Shown in pieces: positions 1-4,692 of a stretch of DNA of 7,532 bases. A program made the translations under genes and the position numbers. Under the pieces are notes generated by a model. The model worked only from the letters and a program-made list of their open reading frames with translations. It was not told the origin of the DNA and made no database searches. Source of the DNA: CAYMFD01 sp964389475. Its GTDB lineage: Bacteria > Bacteroidota > Bacteroidia > Chitinophagales > Saprospiraceae. The DNA is taken from positions 1-7,532 of the forward strand of contig CAYMFD010000142.1 in NCBI GenBank assembly GCA_964389475.1, read 5' to 3'. The stretch's first letter is position 1; the number at the start of each line of letters is the position of its first letter.

Positions 1-20
1 CTTCCCCGCTTTGCGGCCTG

Positions 21-46
21 CCTGCCCAGCAGATACTAGGTAGGTT
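21..46 (+). repeat. Direct repeat copy 1
   Basis: A 26-bp unit matching 165-190 at 23 of 26 positions, centred on the exact shared block AGATACTAGGTAG. The copies are 144 bp apart start to start. Its CCAGCAGA (26-33) can also pair with TCTGCTGG at 72-79, which competes with the hairpin at 55-75. Confidence 0.8.
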
Positions 47-54
47 CCTTTGCT

Positions 55-75
55 CAGAGGTACAATGTACCTCTG
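55..75. repeat. Perfect 9-bp inverted repeat (hairpin) with 3-nt loop
   Basis: CAGAGGTAC (55-63) and GTACCTCTG (67-75) are exact reverse complements around AAT. No T-run follows on either strand, so it does not look like an intrinsic terminator. It could be a protein-binding site or part of a structured RNA. Confidence 0.8.
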
Positions 76-77
76 CT

Positions 78-101
78 GGCTGCTCGCGAGATCAAGCAGT
101 C
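78..101 (+). repeat. Second hairpin, 7-bp stem with one G-U pair
   Basis: GGCTGCT (78-84) pairs with AGCAGTC (95-101) around a 10-nt loop, with one G-U pair if transcribed on the plus strand. It starts two bases after the 55-75 hairpin. A smaller CCGC-TTT-GCGG hairpin sits at 6-16. Short stems like these are common by chance; the tight spacing is what is notable. Confidence 0.45.
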
Positions 102-164
102 ACAATCCCAGGAATGCGTCTCTTGACTTATCATCCATTTAGGTAACCTCTTATATACATCTAT

Positions 165-190
165 CCTGCTCAGTAGATACTAGGTAGCTT
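165..190 (+). repeat. Direct repeat copy 2
   Basis: Second copy of the 26-bp unit, with three substitutions relative to 21-46. Identity does not continue on either side (CCTTTG after copy 1, ACTGTA after copy 2). On the minus strand both copies contain TACCTAGTATCT, which reads YLVS in the same frame because 144 is a multiple of 3. Confidence 0.8.
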
Positions 191-200
191 ACTGTATGAA

Positions 201-226
201 GGGGACTTAAAACGTGGTAGGGGGAC
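201..226 (+). repeat. Pair of GGGGAC direct repeats 20 bp apart
   Basis: GGGGAC occurs at 201-206 and 221-226, in the contexts AGGGGACTT and GGGGGACAT. The spacing is two helical turns. Repeated GGGGAC blocks of this kind are known at the ends of some IS21-family elements, and a TG dinucleotide lies close by at 193. No transposase gene or opposite end is present, so this is at most a remnant. Confidence 0.3.
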
Positions 227-240
227 ATTGAGATATTACT

Positions 241-274
241 GGCTTGACATAGCCCTCACCCAATGGCTTAAGCC
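241..274. repeat. Two adjacent GGCT/AGCC dyads upstream of the receptor promoter
   Basis: GGCT-TGACAT-AGCC (241-254) is followed by the perfect palindrome GGCTTAAGCC (265-274). They sit about 55-90 bp upstream of the proposed -7 element and share the GGCT half-site at an offset of 24 bp, as paired operator sites might. The half-sites are short and function is unproven. Confidence 0.35.
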
Positions 275-328
275 GACATCTTTCCTCTTTATTCTGTCTA
301 TCGTCGAGGGTGCCTCTCTCCTTAATGA

Positions 329-336
329 TACATTTG
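329..336 (+). promoter_or_regulatory. Probable Bacteroidota -7 promoter element for the receptor gene
   Basis: TACATTTG matches the Bacteroidota sigma-ABfr -7 consensus TAnnTTTG exactly. Transcription would begin near 341-344, giving a leader of about 20 nt before the ATG at 364. No convincing TTTG/TTG -33 element is seen about 20 bp upstream. The A-rich AAAAAGAAGA (351-360) just before the start fits this phylum's weak use of Shine-Dalgarno sites. The match is short, so chance is possible. Confidence 0.4.
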
Positions 337-363
337 CAGTACACTAATCCAAAAAGAAGACCC

Positions 364-2298
364 ATGAGGATAAGCTTACTGATCATAGTCATATGCTGGT
401 GTCTGGCACCTGCTAGAGCCCAACTCTCCATGCAGCAGGACGCCGTCATGATATCTGATACCAAGATCGCATCACCTAAGACGGAATCTGGCAAGTCTAT
501 TACCATTATTACTGCCGAAGAACTGGCTACCGCTCCTGTTAGCTCCGTCGATGAGGCCTTGCGATACTATGCGGGTCTTAATGTCAATAGTCGGGGCGGT
601 TTCGGTGTGCAGAGTGACGTGGGGATCCGGGGATCGACCTTTTCGCAGGTGCTGTGGTTGCTAGACGGTATGCGACTTAACGATCCGCTCACAGGCCACT
701 TTAATAGTTACCTGCCCATAACGATGGAGGAGATACACCATGTCGAGGTAGTCAAGGGGCCAGGTGCCTTGAGTTTCGGGCCAGATGCCGTAGGTGGTGT
801 CATCCATATATTTAGCAAGGCCTATATGCGGGATTTCGATAGTAGTGGACCGCTGTCCCTGCAGGCTGCTGGTGGTAGCCATGCCTACCTCATGGGGGAG
901 GCAGCCGTACAGGGAGGTAGTAAGCGTAGCCACTTTACCATCAGTGGTCGGCACCAGTCTAGTGACGGGCAGCAGTTTAGCAATCCCAATGACGTTACCG
1001 ATGCGCCAACCACGTACAATACGGACTTTGATATATCCACCGTATCAGCGTCTTTCCAGCAGCAGTTTTCTGATAGTTTGAGACTCTTCGTGCGAGGCGG
1101 GTTTGACCATCGCGACTTTGGTGCTAAATTCTTCTACACGGCGAGTCCATTTGACGAAAGCAGAGAAGAGACCACTAGTTTATGGGGTCATGTCTCTTTA
1201 CAAAAGCAAGGCGTGCGACAGAGCAGGGCCTTCAATGTAAGCTACCGCAGGACCGATGACATATTTACTTTTAATCCAATCTTTACGTCTAATGAGCATA
1301 CCACACAGCTCGCGCAGGCTAGCTATGACTACGGTGTCAAGTTTGGTGAGCGAGTATCGTTTGCCAGTGGTATTCAGACTTTTGTGAGAGATATAGAGAG
1401 CACGGACCGGGGTGATCATAGTAATTTTAACTTAGCTGGCTACACGATGGTCAAGGGTGCGAAAGATGCATGGTTGTATACAGGAGGGCTGCGATTTGAG
1501 TATTTCAGCGCTACGGGTGGATACCAGGCGGTACCGCAGGTGACGCTTGCCTATGTAAGTGACCGCTGGAAGCTGCGGACGCTTATCGGCAGGGCTTATC
1601 GGGTACCCGACTTTACCGAGAACTTCGTGTCCTTTAACATACCTCAACTAACGGCCGGTCGCAACCTAGGTAATCCCGATCTCGACCCTGAGGCGAGCTG
1701 GACCTTTGACCTAGGCCTAGACTACTATATCAGTGATAACCTTAAGTGGGAGACCAGTGTGTTTTATCGAACGAGTACGAGCCTGATCGACTTTGTACTA
1801 ACACCTGCTGGTAGTATATCTAGGACGGATAACCTGATTCTAGGAGAGTCCTACCTCTTCGCGACCAATATCAGTGCCGCTCAGACTGGTGGACTCGAGT
1901 CTAGCCTATCAGGTGGCTGGCAACTGGGCCCCAAGACTAGTTTTAGGACTCACCTCAACCTCACGGTCTTGTCTACGACGATAGCTGATGATGTAGAGAG
2001 TAAGTATATCAGCAACCACCCGACGATGATCAGTAATGCCATGCTCCAGCTACAGCATGGTAAGTGGTCCCTGACGAGCACGAGTGCCTACATCGAGCGA
2101 GACGGTGAGACGATCGACCTGATCGAGGGACAGATTCTAGACAGTTACTTTCTGCAGCATCTACGCCTCGGTTATACGCTAGACAAGTTTAACGTCTACG
2201 TTGAGGGTCGCAATATATTTGACACGCAGTACCAAGAGGTCCTCGGGGCTCCTATGCCGGGAAGGTGGTTAATGGGCGGCCTACGGTATCGGTTATAG
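364..2298 (+). CDS. BtuB-like TonB-dependent outer-membrane receptor
   Basis: A 644-residue outer-membrane receptor that would import a scarce ligand (corrinoid or metal-chelate type) using TonB energy. From the ATG at 364 the protein starts with a clean Sec signal peptide (MRISLLIIVICWCLAPARA, cleavage before Gln20). A TonB-box-like DAVMISD lies at about 26-32. The plug runs from about 44 to 155, with IRGSTFSQVLWLLDGMRLND, DPLTGHFN, VEVVKGPGALSFGPDAVGGV. The rest is the beta barrel, with NIFDTQYQEVLGAPMPGRW and a C-terminal GGLRYRL. The length and the STF..VL..DG....DP.TGH pattern are typical of BtuB-type receptors. The SusC-type N-terminal carboxypeptidase-like domain is absent, as is any SusD partner. 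Upstream in-frame starts (GTG 310, ATG 325) would put a charged extension before the signal peptide and lie 5' of the likely promoter, so 364 is preferred. The ligand cannot be told from sequence; cobalamin is only the family default. Confidence 0.95.
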   Translation: MRISLLIIVICWCLAPARAQLSMQQDAVMISDTKIASPKTESGKSITIITAEELATAPVSSVDEALRYYAGLNVNSRGGFGVQSDVGIRGSTFSQVLWLLDGMRLNDPLTGHFNSYLPITMEEIHHVEVVKGPGALSFGPDAVGGVIHIFSKAYMRDFDSSGPLSLQAAGGSHAYLMGEAAVQGGSKRSHFTISGRHQSSDGQQFSNPNDVTDAPTTYNTDFDISTVSASFQQQFSDSLRLFVRGGFDHRDFGAKFFYTASPFDESREETTSLWGHVSLQKQGVRQSRAFNVSYRRTDDIFTFNPIFTSNEHTTQLAQASYDYGVKFGERVSFASGIQTFVRDIESTDRGDHSNFNLAGYTMVKGAKDAWLYTGGLRFEYFSATGGYQAVPQVTLAYVSDRWKLRTLIGRAYRVPDFTENFVSFNIPQLTAGRNLGNPDLDPEASWTFDLGLDYYISDNLKWETSVFYRTSTSLIDFVLTPAGSISRTDNLILGESYLFATNISAAQTGGLESSLSGGWQLGPKTSFRTHLNLTVLSTTIADDVESKYISNHPTMISNAMLQLQHGKWSLTSTSAYIERDGETIDLIEGQILDSYFLQHLRLGYTLDKFNVYVEGRNIFDTQYQEVLGAPMPGRWLMGGLRYRL

Positions 2299-2385
2299 GG
2301 GTTAGAGTTTGTTTTTGCTGCACACTACAAGGTCAGAAATCAAGTCGAGTTAGCAAGGCGGTACTCCTACAGCGTCGTTATCGAT
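2299..2385. other. Convergent intergenic spacer between receptor and helicase
   Basis: This 87-bp spacer separates two converging genes. A short T-run (GTTTGTTTTTG near 2308-2318) is present, but no G+C-rich stem precedes it. The only pairing noticed is a distant 5-bp TTGCT/AGCAA. No convincing intrinsic terminator is visible on either strand. Confidence 0.6.
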
Positions 2386-4635
2386 TTACATCGCCTGCAT
2401 CTTAGCGATACGATCAGACAATCGCTCCGAGCTCATCTTCTCACGTAGCATATCNNNNNNNNNNNNNNNNNNNNNNNNNNNNNNNNNNNNNNNNNNNNNN
2501 NNNNNNNNNNNNNNNNNNNNNNNNNNNNNNNNNNNNNNNNNNNNNNNNNNNNNNTTGATACTACTATTGATGTCTTGTGTCAGGTCCTTCGTAGTAAATA
2601 GGTCGTCTGATTGTAGTAGGGTCTCTATATCTATCCTCTGATCACTGAGTAACTCGAGGCCGTAGTCATTCATCCCTATGCTAAAACTGATAGGGAGTAG
2701 TCGACTGATCCGAGTGGCAAGCAGTGCACCGACCCCCTCATGTACGTTGCGACCTTCGAATGGGTATATCAGTAGGTGCCACCCCTCCTTGGTCTCGAAA
2801 TACTCGATGAGCAATTGATCATTAGTAGGGATGAGAGATCGTCGACGCTGCTCCTCAAAGAGGGGTATCAAGACCTCGATCTCTGGGTCCTCTATCACAC
2901 CTTCGCTGTAGAGGTGTATTTTCTCTCTTAGCGTCTCACTCATCTGGGAGGAGAGCTGCATGCGACCACCCATATAGCTGGGCACCTTGCCCGTTTTGCT
3001 TGTTGACTTCTTGACCTGTACGATCATATCCTTGATGCGTACCAGCTCGAGTGCCCGTCCTGCAAACCAAAAGGTGTCACCTGGGGACAGCAGACTGATA
3101 AAGTATTCTTCGATAGTGCCCAACTTGGGGCCTCGCAGGTATTTGACGGAGAGCATGCCATCGCTGACGATGGTGCCTATCGATAGGCGGTGACGCATCG
3201 CGATCTTCTTATTCATCGCCATATAGACGCCACTTACGACACCTACTTTCTGATACTCATCGTAGGCGCCTAGGGCCGAGCTCCCATTGACGAGGTAGTT
3301 GAGGATCCACTGCCACTCCTCATCGGTGACGCTATAGTAGCAATAGGTTTTCTTGATCTCAGGATAGATCTCCTCTGGTCTAAAGCCTTCTGCGACAGCC
3401 AGCGTCATGAGGTATTGCACGAGTACATCAAAGGATCGTATGTAGGGTATGCGCTGCTCTAGGTTCTGACGTTTGACAGCTGTACGTAGTGCGGCCGCCT
3501 CCACTAGCTCGATGGAGTGGGTAGGTACAAAGTAGATCTTGGATGCGGCTCCCGGCCTGTGTCCACTGCGACCGGCTCGTTGTACGAATCGACTGACTCC
3601 CTTGGGACTGCCTATCTGTACGATCGTCTCGACGGGTCTAAAGTCTACACCTAGGTCTAGGCTACTGGTACAGACGACTGCCTTGAGCCGCCCGTCGTAG
3701 AGGGCATCTTCGACCCAGTCTCTTAGTTCGCGACTGATGCTGCCATGGTGCATGGCGATGAGGCCAGCCATATCTGGGTCTGCCTGGAGTAGCTGCTGGT
3801 ACCAGATCTCGCACATCGCCCTAGTATTGGTAAAGATCAGGGTCGTCTTGCTCTCATTGATGATGGGTAGGAGAGAGGCGACCATCTTGGTACCGTAGTG
3901 TCCAGTCCAGGGTAGGGTTTCGATTTCGGCTGGTATGACGCTGTTGATGGTGATCTCCTTCTTGATGTCTGCCTTGATCATGGTATGTAAGTCTGGCTTG
4001 TCTATGCCTAAGAGTACATCGACGGCCTCCTCCATATTACCGATGGTAGCAGATATGCCCCATGTCCTAGCGGTAGGCACGATACCACGCAGCCGAGAGA
4101 GGAATAGCTCTGTCTGTACACCTCGCTTGCTACCTATGAGCTCATGCCACTCATCTACGACGACGCCTCTCACGGTGCCAAAGAGGTCGCGATAGCCCCT
4201 ACTAGTCATCAGTACATGTAGGCTCTCGGGAGTAGTGATGAGCACCTCAGGAGGATTCTTTTTCTGTTTCTGACGCTGTGTGCTGGTGGTGTCGCCAGTA
4301 CGAGTCTCGATGCGCCAGGGTAGGCCTAAACCTGCAGCTGCACGAGTGCATGCATTATTGATTTCTTTGGCTAAAGCTCGTATGGGGGTTACCCAGATAA
4401 GTAGAAGTCCATTGTCCGCCTTGCTAGCGTAGTCATCGTGCTCCCGCATAAAGTCTAGACAGGCAGCTATAAACAAGCTGTAGGTCTTACCGCTACCGGT
4501 CGGAGCATTGACTAGTCCGTGATAGCCGTCTAGGTAGGCCTGCCATGCCGCTTTCTGAAAATCAAAGGCCTCCCAGCCCTGACTGGCAAACCATACCTCT
4601 GCCTTATCGATTATGTCTGCCTGTTTATCTACCAC
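2386..4635 (-). CDS. Lhr-like DEXH-box DNA helicase (ligase-associated DNA-damage-response type), interrupted by assembly gap
   Basis: Cytoplasmic superfamily 2 ATP-dependent helicase of the Lhr group, best matching the class found with an ATP-dependent DNA ligase and a metallo-beta-lactamase-fold exonuclease in repair cassettes. Visible motifs: I APTGSGKT (44-51), Ia TPIRALAKE (83-91), Ib TTPESL (134-139), II DEWH (161-164), III SAT (195-197), IV LIFTNTR (266-272), V TSSLDLGVDF (323-332), VI QRAGRSGHR (352-360). All key catalytic residues are present. A winged-helix and Lhr-core region follows (about 380-690), including FSIGMNDYG. The C-terminus SSERLSDRIAKMQ is typical of the class. GTG at 4635 is the only ATG/GTG/TTG codon in frame between the upstream stop and motif I; the first internal Met (63) lies beyond the Walker A motif. 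The 100 N at 2455-2554 replace part of the C-terminal domain, so the true length and frame across the gap are unknown. It lies 57 nt downstream of the T9SS gene on the same strand and may be co-transcribed with it. Confidence 0.93.
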   Translation of the reverse strand: MVDKQADIIDKAEVWFASQGWEAFDFQKAAWQAYLDGYHGLVNAPTGSGKTYSLFIAACLDFMREHDDYASKADNGLLLIWVTPIRALAKEINNACTRAAAGLGLPWRIETRTGDTTSTQRQKQKKNPPEVLITTPESLHVLMTSRGYRDLFGTVRGVVVDEWHELIGSKRGVQTELFLSRLRGIVPTARTWGISATIGNMEEAVDVLLGIDKPDLHTMIKADIKKEITINSVIPAEIETLPWTGHYGTKMVASLLPIINESKTTLIFTNTRAMCEIWYQQLLQADPDMAGLIAMHHGSISRELRDWVEDALYDGRLKAVVCTSSLDLGVDFRPVETIVQIGSPKGVSRFVQRAGRSGHRPGAASKIYFVPTHSIELVEAAALRTAVKRQNLEQRIPYIRSFDVLVQYLMTLAVAEGFRPEEIYPEIKKTYCYYSVTDEEWQWILNYLVNGSSALGAYDEYQKVGVVSGVYMAMNKKIAMRHRLSIGTIVSDGMLSVKYLRGPKLGTIEEYFISLLSPGDTFWFAGRALELVRIKDMIVQVKKSTSKTGKVPSYMGGRMQLSSQMSETLREKIHLYSEGVIEDPEIEVLIPLFEEQRRRSLIPTNDQLLIEYFETKEGWHLLIYPFEGRNVHEGVGALLATRISRLLPISFSIGMNDYGLELLSDQRIDIETLLQSDDLFTTKDLTQDINSSIXXXXXXXXXXXXXXXXXXXXXXXXXXXXXXXXXXDMLREKMSSERLSDRIAKMQAM
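2455..2554. other. Assembly gap (exactly 100 N) inside the helicase gene
   Basis: One hundred consecutive N lie between codons for DINSSI and DMLREK of the helicase. Exactly 100 N is the usual placeholder for a gap of unknown length. The two coding flanks happen to be in frame across 100 N, but this does not show that the gap size is right. From memory of the family, the missing segment should be nearer 100 residues than the roughly 34 implied. Confidence 0.98.
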
Positions 4636-4692
4636 CCCATTGCAAACAGGCCTATGCGATAGTAGTTGACTCAGTCGTGTATATAACCCCGT
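4636..4692 (-). other. 57-nt spacer between the T9SS gene and the helicase, open in frame
   Basis: After the TAG stop of the T9SS gene (4695-4693), 19 sense codons follow in the same frame before the helicase GTG. There is no hairpin terminator, no clear TAnnTTTG element and no Shine-Dalgarno site. The simplest reading is a shared transcript. Stop-codon readthrough would fuse the proteins, but nothing suggests that this happens. Confidence 0.5.

Larger units (their letters stand above)
1..99 (-). pseudogene. Possible 3' fragment of a T9SS-tail-like reading frame running off the left edge
   Basis: The minus strand from 99 to 1 is open for 33 codons and includes RYIVPLSKGTYLVSAGQ. This resembles the LpxGxYxV core near the end of T9SS sorting domains (compare LPAGVYILQL in the gene at the right of this window). 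An in-frame TGA at 102-100 separates it from a 12-codon ATG-led stretch (138-103), and no upstream sorting-domain sequence was found in the other frames. It may be a decayed gene tail, a frameshifted tail, or chance. The 3' end lies outside the window. Confidence 0.2.
1..363. other. Intergenic/leader region without a convincing complete gene
   Basis: This stretch holds the direct repeats, hairpins, GGGGAC pair, dyads and promoter listed separately. Plus-strand frame 3 is open from 3 to 143, but its translation shows no recognisable domain and no reasonable start. No cobalamin-riboswitch core, tRNA or terminator was recognised. The open frame on the minus strand at 207-506 overlaps the receptor gene and looks like a shadow. 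Confidence 0.6.

Noticed and set aside
55..75. Hairpin as an intrinsic terminator
   Set aside because: No T-run follows the stem on either strand.
3..143. Plus-strand open frame at the left edge
   Set aside because: It is open for 47 codons but low in information, lacks a sensible start or recognisable motif, and spans the hairpins and repeat copy 1.
123..158. TTGACT with TATATA as a promoter
   Set aside because: The spacer is 23 bp, too long for a standard sigma-70 promoter, and no TAnnTTTG element is present.
21..190. CRISPR array
   Set aside because: Only two imperfect copies exist, spaced 144 bp apart rather than by 30-40 bp spacers, and no cas genes are present.
244..272. TTGACA at 244-249 as a sigma-70 style -35 box
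   Set aside because: The hexamer 17 bp downstream is CTTAAG, a poor -10, and Bacteroidota promoters use a different consensus. The TACATTTG at 329-336 fits better.
1..309. Cobalamin riboswitch or tRNA
   Set aside because: Neither the conserved riboswitch core and B12-box sequence nor a tRNA T-loop and cloverleaf could be found by eye.
207..506. 99-residue open frame on the minus strand
   Set aside because: Most of it is antisense to the receptor's signal peptide and N-terminus, the translation shows no domain, and the receptor frame is clearly the real one.
4529..4543. CTAGGTAGG inside the helicase gene as a third copy of the left-edge repeat
   Set aside because: Only nine bases match, they encode ordinary helicase residues, and the genome is rich in CTAG-containing words.
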